Positions 53,505 through 63,497 of a stretch of 64,000 nucleotides of DNA are shown one piece after another. Under the pieces are notes generated by a model. The model worked only from the letters and a program-made list of their open reading frames with translations, was not told where the DNA came from and made no database searches. Source of the stretch: Rhynchopus euleeides (Eukaryota; Euglenozoa; Diplonemea; Diplonemida; Diplonemidae); the NCBI GenBank assembly GCA_963210315.1, contig OY723323.1, forward strand, positions 558,001 to 622,000, written 5' to 3'. The position numbers and the translations under genes were made by a program. Every line of letters starts with the position of its first letter. The stretch's first letter is position 1.

Positions 53505-56500
53505 CCGTAAACGGAAAAAGGGTGGAACGTAAAAATGTTCCAAGTTCCCAAAAAAAGGCCAAACGTTCCATCTTTTTTACGGTCCACTATTTATTGGGAC
53601 TGAATATGGAAAAGACAATGCGATTTTCGCCCGCGGGCTGGTGGGTTGCGGGGCGCGGACTGCGGCCACGCCGTAGACTCCCACACGTAGGCCTCCCGAC
53701 CTCCCAGCTTTGGACCCTCCCTCCACCACCGCAACCAACGCCAGCAAGAGAAGCAAGGCATCCCTGCATGTGGAAAGGGCACGATCACCACCACTCACCT
53801 CGAGACTCACCCACCACCACACCTCGAGAAGACATTACATACAAGTTATACAGACAGAGTATCTAAAGGGACATCAAGAGAGGGAGGGTGACGGGTTTGC
53901 GGGACATTTACAGGGGCATAAACAGAGAGAGGGGATGTGGCACAGTGCTCAGCACTCAGCACTGAAGTCGAGTGACGACAGGATCCTCTCCATCTCTGCC
54001 AATTCTGCGGGGGTCGTCAGCGCTGCGTCCGGGTGCACCTCGGTTGGAGGGTCGTAGTCAGCAACAGCATCATCGGTACTTGCTGCGAGCGTTCCGGGGT
54101 CGGCGATGATGCCAGCGCGGACGAACGTTTTCACGACGGAGCTCGGCTTCACCTTGCTGAACCCACGGCACAGCCAGGCGAGATGGCGGTCGCGCATGTC
54201 CGCGGCGGTCACCTTCGTCGTCCTGGCCAGGTCAGCCATCAACTCCTGGTCGTCGAGCTCAGGGTTCTGGGCGACGAACGACACGAAATGCAGGTTCTCC
54301 GCGTCGAACACGATCAGCGGCCCGGAACGGATCTCCGTGAGGGTCGCGGCCCACTGCACCTCGGACAGGGTGATCAGCCTCACACTGGTGTAGTACTCCC
54401 GGTTGAGTGCGCCCACAGCAGCCTGGGCGGCGGGGTATGGGAGGCGCTGTGCCTCGGTGAACTGCGCAGCGTCACCATTCGCAGAACGCAGTTCCTCCAG
54501 CACCTGCTGAACAGCATCCTGTGCGCCGGGAATGCCTTCCGTGTCAGTGGGGATCACCTTCTCGAGCAGGTTGAGAGCATCCTTGACCTTCGGGAGGTAG
54601 GCCTTCCGCACGCCGTAGCTGTTGAGACACAGCTCCACAGCACGCAGGGCGTACCACCCACTCGCGTTGTCCCCAGGGTGAACCCAGTCCGCACAACCCG
54701 GAGACACCACGATGCTTGCCCTTGTGCCGGCAAGGACTGCGTTGCGGAAGGCGGCTGTCTTCACGGACGAATCGTACACCATCACTTCATGCGACCCCAT
54801 CCCTGCGAAGAGGAAAGGGGTGCCAGTTTTCGCAAGGGCACGGGTTTTCCTCTTCTCGTCACGCCGGAACAGCTTGGTGCAGACACCGGTGTACCACTTT
54901 GAGAACTTTTCGCGGAGGTATTTCTTGATGTAGGCATTGAAGCCCAGGTCCAGCGGCTGCAAGAAAGCAGTAAACCCCGGAGGAATATCGACAGTCACGA
55001 TGCCGCTCTCTGCGAGTGCTGCAGCAACCTTCTCGGTCTGTTGGCCCGTGAACTTGTCGATGATCAACAAGGATTTCTGCTCCTCCCCGAGCCCCTTGGT
55101 CTCTTTGACACCCGTGAGGTATGGCACCAACACCTTCTCGATGTATTCGAGGGTGGTTGCTTCGGACGCCCAGTGTTTCGGATTGGCAGTCAAGTGCCAG
55201 GTTTCCCCGTACGTCTCCAGGTACTCCTCCTCGAAGCGTCCGTGTGAGCGGGAAGTTAGGCCACCGTATATCAGCTGGACAGGGAGGAGATCGCCGGTCG
55301 CACTGGCGCCGAATACACCCGTAATCGCCTTCTTTTCGTCGGACTTCGAGAGCGGCACGTATGACGCGCCCTTCTTGTCGAAGGTCTTTGTGGTACCTGG
55401 CAGGAGGGGAAGGGCAGTGTGGTCGACATTCACCACCAAATCATCTGGGATGTTGTGCTGTGCCCTCAGACGTTGCACCTCCCCCTCGAACTCAGCCTTG
55501 GCCCGTTCCAGCAAACCCGGACTGTGGCACACCGCCGTTGTCCGCATTCGCAAGGTCCATCCCTGCGCAGCGAGGTACTTCCGAGCCCATTCCGTGCCGA
55601 GAGCTGTCTCAGAATCAATCCTGCTTGGATCACTGCTGGCACTCACCAGGCCTCGCGCGGAGGCGGACACAGTCTCAGCTGAAACCTGCGTCCCGCACCG
55701 CCTCAGGGCGCGCAACAACTGCATCAGCCTGGTCTCCTCGCTGTCGGTGAGGATTGCGGGCCGGCCGCGCTTCTGCGGGGGGGGAAGCACCACCTCCTCT
55801 GTCACCTCACCGAGAAGAGCTGCGGCACGCTTCCGCTTGCCCAGCTCTTCCCGGTAGAGGGTCGCAAAACGGGAGGCGGAGCTCTTCGAGAGCTTCCTCC
55901 GTCCTGCGAGAGGGGCGTTCCAATCGGCAACGACTGCCGAGAGCTTCCCCTCCACCACCTTCCGGCCGATCTCCAGCTTTTCGGCCGGGCTCCAGTCACC
56001 ACCGCCGGTAGGCCCCTGTGAGGATGCCTGCTGGTCGCGCACTGCACGCGTCACACTTTCAGCCTCAGCCCGCGAAATCGGACAAGCGCCGTTGCTGCCG
56101 GGGGTGTACGCTGCACGGGGCACCGTGAAGAGCAACATGCTCTTCTGCTTCGGTTCACGCTTTGGAGGCATGTGTGTGCGTGTCCCTGCAAACTGGGGGA
56201 AAGTGCGTGAGGACAGCGGGAAGATCAACGAAAACAACAAGGCGAGGCGGCAACGGAGAGGGACATGGAGAGGGGGGGGGGGCGGGGGCGAGCGCGTGAC
56301 TAGCATCTGGAGTCTCTCAAGGCCGAACGAGACATATTTCGAGATACCACCCCAAACTCACACGCCACGGTTGTCGGGAGACTGACGACGTTGTCGTCTG
56401 TAAGTCCGCCCCAACCCCCTCACTTACGAATTCCAACGGAGATTTGGAATTCACGGGCCCCGAACATTGTTCCGTGTAGTACCATGCAAGGAGCGTTCCG

Positions 56501-56948
56501 GTAGAAGTAAAGGTAGAACCTGCTGCGCTAGCCCACATAAGCAGCCTCAGTACGGCAAGGCGCGCAGACAGAAGCTGAGACCACCGGGCTCCCTTCAGAT
56601 GTAAATTCGTGAATCAGTGCCCGGAAAATTCAGGGAAATCGTACTCCTTTCGCTTTAGTGTAGTACACCCTGCAGAAACTGTGGGAGAACAGTTCCGGAC
56701 TGTTGAGGCCCTGTGGTGTTAATCCTGCAGCTTCAGTCGTACGATTTCCTTGGTTCCTTCGCGACTTCGTCGCGAAGGAACTCGTAAAAAAAAAAAAAAA
56801 AAACGCCAAGTCCACTATCCCAACCGTAAAATAGGTGGACCGTAAAAATGTTCCAAGTTCCGGAAAAATCCCATTTGTTCCATCTTTTTTACGTTCCAAC
56901 TATAGTACGGTTCACCTTTATTACGGTCCACAATATTTCCGTTTACGG
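53505..56948 (-). mobile_element. Family B autonomous pogo/Tigger-like transposon
   Basis: CCGTAAACGG termini, TA at 53503-53504 and 56949-56950, 3,444 bp. One full-length DDE transposase on the - strand. Both ends match the 802-bp element at 27855-28656, which is its deletion derivative. Inserted in element F. Confidence 0.94.
53949..56171 (-). CDS. pogo/Tigger-like DDE transposase
   Basis: 740 aa from the ATG at 56171 (MPPKREPKQK, a basic nuclear-type start). An upstream in-frame ATG at 56306 would add a Pro-rich leader and is less likely. Residues 75-260 hold helical DNA-binding segments of the CENP-B/pogo kind (WSPAEKLEIGRKVVEG; a KRGRP hook; SRIDSETALGTEWARKYLAAQGW). The DDE_1 catalytic core follows: VVNVDHTALPLLP (first Asp), LLIIDKFTGQ (second), and PPGFTAFLQPLDLGFNAYIKKYLR (third). 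Order and spacing fit the pogo superfamily of Tc1/mariner transposases, which duplicate TA, as seen here. No stop or frameshift, so it may be active. The extension after the catalytic core (about 270 residues) is unassigned. Confidence 0.93.
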   Translation of the reverse strand: MPPKREPKQKSMLLFTVPRAAYTPGSNGACPISRAEAESVTRAVRDQQASSQGPTGGGDWSPAEKLEIGRKVVEGKLSAVVADWNAPLAGRRKLSKSSASRFATLYREELGKRKRAAALLGEVTEEVVLPPPQKRGRPAILTDSEETRLMQLLRALRRCGTQVSAETVSASARGLVSASSDPSRIDSETALGTEWARKYLAAQGWTLRMRTTAVCHSPGLLERAKAEFEGEVQRLRAQHNIPDDLVVNVDHTALPLLPGTTKTFDKKGASYVPLSKSDEKKAITGVFGASATGDLLPVQLIYGGLTSRSHGRFEEEYLETYGETWHLTANPKHWASEATTLEYIEKVLVPYLTGVKETKGLGEEQKSLLIIDKFTGQQTEKVAAALAESGIVTVDIPPGFTAFLQPLDLGFNAYIKKYLREKFSKWYTGVCTKLFRRDEKRKTRALAKTGTPFLFAGMGSHEVMVYDSSVKTAAFRNAVLAGTRASIVVSPGCADWVHPGDNASGWYALRAVELCLNSYGVRKAYLPKVKDALNLLEKVIPTDTEGIPGAQDAVQQVLEELRSANGDAAQFTEAQRLPYPAAQAAVGALNREYYTSVRLITLSEVQWAATLTEIRSGPLIVFDAENLHFVSFVAQNPELDDQELMADLARTTKVTAADMRDRHLAWLCRGFSKVKPSSVVKTFVRAGIIADPGTLAASTDDAVADYDPPTEVHPDAALTTPAELAEMERILSSLDFSAEC

Positions 56949-58720
56949 TACATGTATAATACTTGCATGTCAACTATTATACATGTATAATACATGTATA
57001 TGCCTGAAATATACATGTAAAATACATGTATATCAAGTAAAAATACAAGTATAATACTTGCATGTCAACTATTATACATGTATTTTTACTTGATATACAT
57101 GTATTTTACATGTATATTTCAGGCATTTACATGTATTTTACATGTATAATACTTGTCATGCAAGTATTATACCGTATACGTAAATATTTTGGAACGTAAA
57201 TATTATGGAACGTAAATATTTTGGAACGCTGGTGGGTTGGCGTTCCAGATTTTTTTCGTTCCATAATATTTACACGGTGGACTCCAGCGGCCCTAGCGGG
57301 AGTCTGGGAGCGGGAGTCTGAGCGGGTGTCAAAGACTCCCGCTAGCGGGAGTCCAGACTCCCGCTAGCGGGAGTCTATACTCCCGCTAGGGGGAGTCTGA
57401 CTCCCCCTAGCGGGAGTCTTTTCACCTATTTTCATCCATTTTTCCCATGATATAGTTACAGTCTACTGGCGTGGGGGGTAAAATCATGGTGGAAGAGGGA
57501 TGGGGAGGGGCTTGTTTTGCTTCTGTCAGTTTCCCCGGACTCTGGACTACCTACCTATCCTCCTGGTAGCGGCTACACCTGCGGAGGTGAGCGGTTAGAA
57601 TTTGAGGTGTCAAAGTGCGGCCATCGCCTGTCGTAGTTGTGTTACACCTTGGGCAAGACAAGCCATCCTGCAGGCCTCATCTTCTTCGTCAGAACTGTCA
57701 TCCCCCTCCTGCTGTGCGCGTTGGTCAAGCGTGCTCAAAGTCGCCTCGGATGACACGAATGGTGTGAAAGTCGCCCCCAGCGGGATTGGCATTTTGCACA
57801 AGCAGAGCGATAATTTGCGGTGTCCTTCGGGGAACCGGAACAGGAAGTAGGGCGCGCTGATGGGTTCAACGAAGTCCTGTGTGTTGCAGTGCACAAACCC
57901 CTTCTGCAGCTGTGTCAACTGTGTGCAAAGAACATACACAGCCAATCTATGAGCGTGTCGGGTGTGCAGACACGGACACAGGATGACTTCTCTATACCCG
58001 AGGATCCCGTCCTGCGACAGGTGCGCAACCTTCCAAGGCATGCCCGATGCGCGCCGCTTCTCTTCTGCCATTGCAAGATCTCTCTCGTAAGTTGCGGAGC
58101 TGGCGATTGTAACGGCATCTTTCTTGCGATGTCCGTTCTCTGCTTCTTCAAATTCGTCGTTGTTCTGCAGAGGCACTGCATCTTCTGGAGCCCACCAATG
58201 ATGGAGACTGTGTACGTAGGCATTGCGCGTTGATCCCTTTTCGGCATGCTCCATCAACCAGTGAAATATATGCCCTGAGATCCGAGCACGCAAGAAGGGA
58301 ATCCGGGCTGACTCATCCTTGCATCCCCAGAAGCGCCAGGGGATGTCTGCATACCGGAAATGCATGAGGTCTGCAAGGGAGACAAAGAGGTAGCGGAACA
58401 AGCCCTTGTAGGTGTGTCCTGTGACAGGCAAGCACGACCTTCCGGAACTGAGCACCTGTCCCATGCTGCGACACATTCAGTGCAAGGTTTGTACAGGTCT
58501 TGTCGAATATTTTTTTGTTGTCTCATCCAGCAGGGGTGGAGCTTGAAATATGGGGTTGCGGGCTGGATCGGGTCAGATCGGGTCAGCCAATTTTTTCTTA
58601 TGGGTTCCCCCCCGGTTCGTCTCAGAGATCAGTGCTCGGGCCCAGCCTCCCGCGAGGTACCGGAACCGATATGCAGCCCCGGACGCGCAAGGACTTGGTT
58701 ACAAGACAAACACATGCCGT

Positions 58721-58779
58721 AGGGGGGGTCTGGGAGGCGGAGCTCCCAGCCGCCGGAGGCCACGGTAGTGAACATCTGT
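58721..58779 (-). repeat. Family D hairpin unit 5
   Basis: Inverted consensus with a shortened stem (GGGAGGCGGAGCTCCC), about 190 bp from the left end of element L. Confidence 0.83.
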
Positions 58780-58880
58780 GACTTGCGGGCGTACGGATTC
58801 TGTGTGAGTTGGCTGCGTCCTCCTGAGGATACTGAGATTCCCTGATGTAAAGGGCTTGGGTACAAGACAGGCACATGCCA

Positions 58881-58940
58881 CAGGGGGGTCTGGGGGGCGG
58901 AGCCCCCCAGCCACCGGAGGCCACGGTAGTAAACGTCTGT
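58881..58940 (-). repeat. Family D hairpin unit 6
   Basis: Inverted consensus, about 160 bp from unit 5, separated by the shared CTGAGGACGCAGCCAAC-type linker (inverted). Confidence 0.83.
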
Positions 58941-59679
58941 TGCACGGTACGGGTTGGGCAGCTTCATTTGTCCTCTATTGTGACTGTTTGAGGCCTGTGC
59001 TCATGTCGCTGGGGTCACTTTGCTCACGAAACGCCTCCTGGTCACCTTGAGGCCCCAAGGTGAGGAGCCAACTTTTCCGGTTTCCCGAAAATCTATATTT
59101 TTTTTCTTTTTACCCCTGACCTGATTTTTTGTGAGGGCCTGCAGAAAATCAGGTCAGCTGACCCGAAAAAACCCCCAAGCTCCACCCCTGTCATCCAGTA
59201 CCCTGATCAGCCGCATGGCGAGCCCCTTGCAGTCATGGAGTGCTGGGGTGACGTAGCGGGCATTGGGAAGCACACCTGCCAAGAGGGAGGGGTAGCCAGC
59301 CTCTTTCATCTCAGAGAGAGTCAGGTGCGGGTATCGATGCACCTGTTGATACCAGCGTTCTTCTGGGATGTCGCACAGTGAGCATCGGTGCCCTCGCCCC
59401 CCGCATCGCCTCATTGTTGCCCACTGCTGATCTATACTCCCGCTAGCGGGAGTTGGACTCCCCCTAGTTGAGACTCCCGAAAAGGGTTAAACCCGGTAGT
59501 GGTACCCTACCCCCGCTGGAGTCCACCGTGCAAGGCCGGATCAGCCCACGGGTGGGTTTGAGGAAGAAATCTGGGGGGGCAAATTTTGCTGCGACTTCCG
59601 GTTTCACCCGGCCGAACTCCAGCATCTATCCAGACCCACGGTGCCAAGCCGTTCGCCCGTGTCGCGATCATTCGCGGCT

Positions 59680-60060
59680 TCAGGCTGCCCCCGACGACAC
59701 GTTTGTATCCTGCACCTTGCCATACTTCGCCTCCACCTTGTATATGACGGAGAGCGCCCTCCTTCCGCATCGTTGCGACTTCCCTGACAGCGAACTTATC
59801 CATGTCAGGGAAGACATGGCGATGATTGCGTTGGCCACCTGGGTGCTGTGCTGGTGGAGCTCCTTGCTCAACACCGTTGCTAGGAGCCTTCTAATGGATC
59901 CCAGTGTCAGCACACTGCCCCCTTTTTTAACAGGGAAGGCCGTGCAAAAATCATGCACAATGTTCGTCGCCTCCGCAGCCTCGGGACTCTCTGCGCTCTT
60001 CTTCTTCTTAATCGACTTTGCCGCCGGCTTCGCTGCCGGCTTCGTTGTCGTCTTCCCCAT
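59680..60060 (-). CDS. Possible small basic protein in element C
   Basis: 126 aa from the ATG at 60060. It starts with a Lys/Ala/Pro-rich run (KPAAKPAAKSIKKKKS) like a linker-histone tail. The middle, VLTLGSIRRLLATVLSKELHQHSTQVANAI, looks like a short helical domain. The tail is Ser/Gly-rich. It lies between the right terminus of element C and the internal copy of that terminus, on the same strand as the broken gene. It may be a second gene of the element, an upstream exon of the broken gene, or chance; no homologue is recognised. Confidence 0.35.
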   Translation of the reverse strand: MGKTTTKPAAKPAAKSIKKKKSAESPEAAEATNIVHDFCTAFPVKKGGSVLTLGSIRRLLATVLSKELHQHSTQVANAIIAMSSLTWISSLSGKSQRCGRRALSVIYKVEAKYGKVQDTNVSSGAA

Positions 60061-61013
60061 TTTTGTGAATCAGGTCTGCGAGCTGGGATGGGTGGAAACG
60101 TCCGTTTCGTTTGGTGTGGCTGTACTTCAGTGACGAGTGCCACATTGCATAGGTATCATGGGAAAAATGAGTGAAAATAGGTGAAAAGACTCCCGCTAGG
60201 GGGAGTCAGACTCCCCCTAGCGGGAGTATAGACTCCCGCTAGCGGGAGTCTATACTCCCGCTAGCGGGAGTTGGACTCCCCCTAGTTGAGACTCCCGAAA
60301 AGGGTTACCCTACCCCCGCTGGAGTCCACCGTGTACAGGGCTTTCTGCGACTCGGGGACTTGGACCAGGTGATCGGACGGCATGCAGAGTCCCTGACGGG
60401 ACCTACTCGTGCACTTTTCGCGCGATTCCTGACGCAAGCCGTCCTCACCACCGAGTCCCCAACTGGCCCTGTAAATATTTTGGAACGTAAATATTATGGA
60501 ACGGACCGGCCAAAAATGGGCCCGTTCCATAATATTTACGTTCCATAATATTTACGTATACGGTACATGTAAAATACTTGCATGACAAGTAAAATACATG
60601 TATAATACTTGCATGACAAGTAAAATACTTGCATGCAAGTAAAATACATGTATTTTACTTGCATGCAAGTATTTTACTTGTCATGCAAGTATTTTACATG
60701 TATAATACTTGCATGACAAGTATTATACATGTAAAATACATGTAAATGCATGAAATATACATGTAAAATACATGTATATCAAGTAAAAATACATGTATAA
60801 TAGTTGACATGCAAGTATTATACTTGTATTTTTACTTGATATACATGTATTTTACATGTATATTTCAGGCATATACATGTATTATACATGTATAATAGTT
60901 GACATGCAAGTATTATACATGTATAATACATGTATTATACTTGTAGTTATACATGTAAAATTTACAAGATCCCACCGTGTAGGGCTGCACGAGGGGGGGG
61001 GGGGCACAGCCAC

Positions 61014-62243
61014 ATGGAACAATGTGTTGCCCTATACAGCTACGACGCAGCCTCCGAAGATGAGCTCTCCTTCCGCGAGGGGGATCTCATCACAGTAACC
61101 GCGAAGGGGAAGCACAGCGGGTGGTGGTCGGGCCAGCTCGCCGGAAAGGAGGGCACATTCCCCAACTGCTTTGTCAGCGGGAACCTGGCGCGGCTGTCGA
61201 AGGCAGGCGCAGGCCCTGTTCTGGAGAACGTCGCGGTTGCGCTGTACGACTATACCAACACAGAGGAGCCGACGGAGATGCGGTTCGCAAAGCATGACGT
61301 GGTCCGCATCCACAAAGAGTGCCAGGGATCTCCCGGGTGGTGGTGGGCGCAAAACCTGACCCAGAAGGGCACGGACCTGCTGATGGTCCCGTCTAACTTC
61401 TTCACCTGCGATGTTGCGCGGAGTTTGTTCGCATTCACAGCCCGCGAGTCGCGCGAGCTGACCCTCTCCAAAGGGGACCACATCGTGGTGAAGCGGCGTT
61501 GGAACGACGGGTGGTGGGAGGGGTACCTCCACGGGCAGCGAGGTATATTCCCTGCAAACTACACCGCGGCAAATATATGCACGCTGCAGCAGCCCCTGTT
61601 TTGCAATGTGTGCAAGGCAATCTTCAAAGTGGGTGCAACGGAATGCCACGGCTGCGCTGTGAACGACGAGATCGTCCAGACCATGCTGGGGAAGCTGGAG
61701 GAATGGGGCGCAGCTGGTGCCAACCCAGCCAAACCGCCCGACCTATTCGACTACATCCCGACGATGCCAGGCCCTGGGGCGCTTCTCTCGCAGTCCGATG
61801 TCGACGCATCCACGCCCGGGGGAGGGGATGCACCAGGCGCAGCCTCCGCAACACCTGCCGCGGGCTCCACAGCTGCGTCGTCTGTCGGCGGGGTTGGGGT
61901 CCCCTCCCAGAAATCAAGGGGTGTGACAGGCAGTGCCACGTCAAGCCCAGCGGCGTTTTCTTCGGGGCTCGCCAGCACGCCATCTGGGAGAGGGCGTGTT
62001 GTCAGCGCGTCGGCAGCCCTGCTGCCCCAGCAGGGCACACCAACAGCCACAGCTTCCGCGTCGTCAACCCCACAGGCCGGTGCTGCAGCGGCAGGAGGAG
62101 GAGGTGGTGGTGGTGGTGTCGGGGACACTGCCCCCACCCCGGTGAGCAGTGCGTCTCCGTCGTCCGGTCCACTGGGTGCCTTGGGCACTGCTGTGAGAAG
62201 GGGGCTTCCCACACGGGGCAAGCCCAAGGTGCTGCAGGGGTGA
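61014..62243 (+). CDS. Adaptor-like protein with three SH3 domains and a zinc-finger motif
   Basis: 409 aa from the ATG at 61014. SH3-1, residues 3-55: ALYSYDAASEDELSFREGD ... GWWSGQL ... GTFPNCFV. SH3-2, about 78-135: ALYDYTNTEEPTEMRF ... GWWWAQN ... VPSNFF. SH3-3, about 140-190: LFAFTARESRELTLSKGD ... GWWEGYL ... GIFPANY. The binding-surface aromatics and the final P-x-x-[YF] are kept. Near residue 200 CNVCKAIFK ... CHGC is a compact CxxC...CxxC finger. The remaining 190 residues are disordered (Ala, Ser, Gly, Pro, Thr). SH3 domains bind proline-rich partners, often in actin, endocytosis or signalling; the partners are unknown. The start lies only 34 bp from the end of a transposon nest, so a missing upstream exon is possible. 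Confidence 0.85.
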   Translation: MEQCVALYSYDAASEDELSFREGDLITVTAKGKHSGWWSGQLAGKEGTFPNCFVSGNLARLSKAGAGPVLENVAVALYDYTNTEEPTEMRFAKHDVVRIHKECQGSPGWWWAQNLTQKGTDLLMVPSNFFTCDVARSLFAFTARESRELTLSKGDHIVVKRRWNDGWWEGYLHGQRGIFPANYTAANICTLQQPLFCNVCKAIFKVGATECHGCAVNDEIVQTMLGKLEEWGAAGANPAKPPDLFDYIPTMPGPGALLSQSDVDASTPGGGDAPGAASATPAAGSTAASSVGGVGVPSQKSRGVTGSATSSPAAFSSGLASTPSGRGRVVSASAALLPQQGTPTATASASSTPQAGAAAAGGGGGGGGVGDTAPTPVSSASPSSGPLGALGTAVRRGLPTRGKPKVLQG

Positions 62244-63233
62244 GGTGGGAGGAGGGGGGGGAGGGGGATACGGTGATATCGCGGCATCTTCTTTCCTTCC
62301 CATTCCTACCGCGCCCCCCAGGTTCTTCACAAAAAGAAAATGGGGGCGTGTGTTGTGTGGTGATGTGTGATGGCACACAAAGCAATGCTAGAATTTATGT
62401 GTATCGATGGGTGGTGCAAATGGGGGTGGGGGGTGTGGTGGGGGAGCAATAGCCATGTGGGTGTGATGCCTGGCCTCTCTCTCTCTGTCTCTCACCCAGC
62501 TCCCTCGCTCTTGCTCGCTCTGTCTATCCTGGGTGTCAAAGTGTGTGTGTGTGTTGATCACTTTTTAAGTGGGTTAACCTAGCCCACCCCCAAAGTGGGT
62601 GTGTTTGTGTGTTGTTGATGCCGTTGCCCTGTTTCTATTTTTTTTGCGTTTTGTTTCGGGCGTAGTGAAGCACCGCCTCTTTTCTGCACTTAGAGCGACG
62701 GCTGTCTTATCGGATCTCAATGGGTGGGGTGGTGGGGGGGTGGGCTGTTCCCTTTGTTATCGAGAATGGTGCCCCTTCACAGCACGCAGGCAGGAAACTG
62801 GTCCCAATAAAGGTGAAAATCCCCCACCCATCTCCTCCCCCTCTCCCCGAATGTGCATAAATGTTTTGTTTGTGATGTCGCACGCAGTGTGGGAGGCAGG
62901 GTTTTTTCTGGGGGGGTCGGGGGGGGCTAATGACCCCCCCCAGGGTTTTGCGAAAATTATTAGCCCCCCCCGGGGGCAAGTATGAAGCTAAATGTGGAGT
63001 CCAAGTCCCGATTCAGGATTGCACTTTTTTTCTCTTTGGGTTTTTATAGGGAGGGAATTTTTTTTTCTCCTTGGGTTTTTTAGGTGGGATTTTTTCCCCA
63101 CAGGTTTTCTGGGTGAAGTTTTTCGGGGGCAGGTGGTATTCTAGTGGGGAATGAGGATGAGTCCTCCGGACACCCGCCCCTTTTTCGGTTGTTCCAGCCA
63201 AAACCCGGCGTTGTTCCCCAGTCAAGAGCCAGG

Positions 63234-63289
63234 CGTTCACTACCGTGGCCTCCGGCGGCTGGGGGGCTCCGCCCCCCAGACCCCCCTGT
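63234..63289 (+). repeat. Family D hairpin unit 7
   Basis: Full consensus followed by GCCAAGTCCTTTGGG about 35 bp downstream. Confidence 0.85.
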
Positions 63290-63443
63290 ACCACTAGGCT
63301 GCAGCGTGTGCCTGTAGCCAAGTCCTTTGGGTTCACATCAGCGAATGGGACCCAGACCACTCTCAGTAGCCTCAGGAGGACGCAGCCAACAATCTTTACG
63401 CCCGCAACTCCCACGCGCTCCCACTACGGCGCAAGGAACAGAT

Positions 63444-63497
63444 ACTCACTACCGTGGCCTCCGGCGGCTGGGGGGCTCCGCCCCCCAGACCCCCCGT
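63444..63497 (+). repeat. Family D hairpin unit 8
   Basis: Full consensus about 210 bp from unit 7, with the AGGAGGACGCAGCCAAC linker between them. Confidence 0.85.

Larger units (their letters stand above)
58531..59190. mobile_element. hAT-type non-autonomous element L
   Basis: CAGGGGTGGAGCTTG at 58531-58545 with a perfect inverted copy at 59176-59190, and 8-bp duplication TCATCCAG at 58523-58530 and 59191-59198. 660 bp, with two family D units and, near its right end, the GCTGGGGTCACTTT module shared with the autonomous hAT. It interrupts the family C gene. Confidence 0.95.
57610..59414 (-). pseudogene. Unrecognised family C protein, broken by a hAT-type insertion and a stop
   Basis: The - strand frame from the ATG at 59414 encodes a Cys/His-rich start (MRRCGGRGHRCSLC), then VTPALHDCKGLAMRLIRVL, and runs into element L at 59190. 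Removing L and one copy of its duplication keeps the same frame for about 17 codons to a TGA. The frame then reopens in phase with MCRSMGQVL and continues 288 residues to 57610. That part has a globular middle (FHFRYADIPWRFWG-like, HSLHHWWAPEDAV) and an acidic DDSSDEEDE stretch near the end. So it was probably one protein of about 375 residues or more. The LHD-KG segment is distinctive, but I cannot name the family. It may be the family C mobility protein; the original start may lie further upstream. Confidence 0.6.
57273..60333 (-). mobile_element. Family C transposon inserted in family A copy 3
   Basis: CACGGTGGACTCCAGCGG at 57273 and its inverted copy ending at 60333. TA at 57271-57272 and 60334-60335. 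Both ends carry about 130 bp of CTCCCGCTAGCGGGAGTC-type palindromes. A third, internal copy of the terminal block lies at 59430-59530. It encodes an unrecognised protein on the - strand, now broken by a hAT-type insertion. 3,061 bp. Confidence 0.88.
57172..60563. mobile_element. Family A small element, copy 3 (interrupted)
   Basis: CCGTATACG termini with TA at 57170-57171 and 60564-60565, inserted in element F. It is itself split by element C at 57273. Removing C restores the ATATTTACAGGGC junction seen in copies 1 and 2. Its core differs from theirs by only a few bases. Confidence 0.9.
53459..60979. mobile_element. Family F element, outer layer of a transposon nest
   Basis: CACGGTGGGATCTTGTAAAT at the left (53459 onward) is matched inverted at the right end (60979), over more than 40 bp. 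TA lies at 53457-53458 and 60980-60981. F's own sequence survives as 53459-53502, 56951-57169 and 60566-60979, about 680 bp consisting of ACATGTATAATACTTGCATG-type palindromes. Two younger elements are inserted in it: 53505-56948 and 57172-60563. It carries no gene of its own. Confidence 0.88.
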
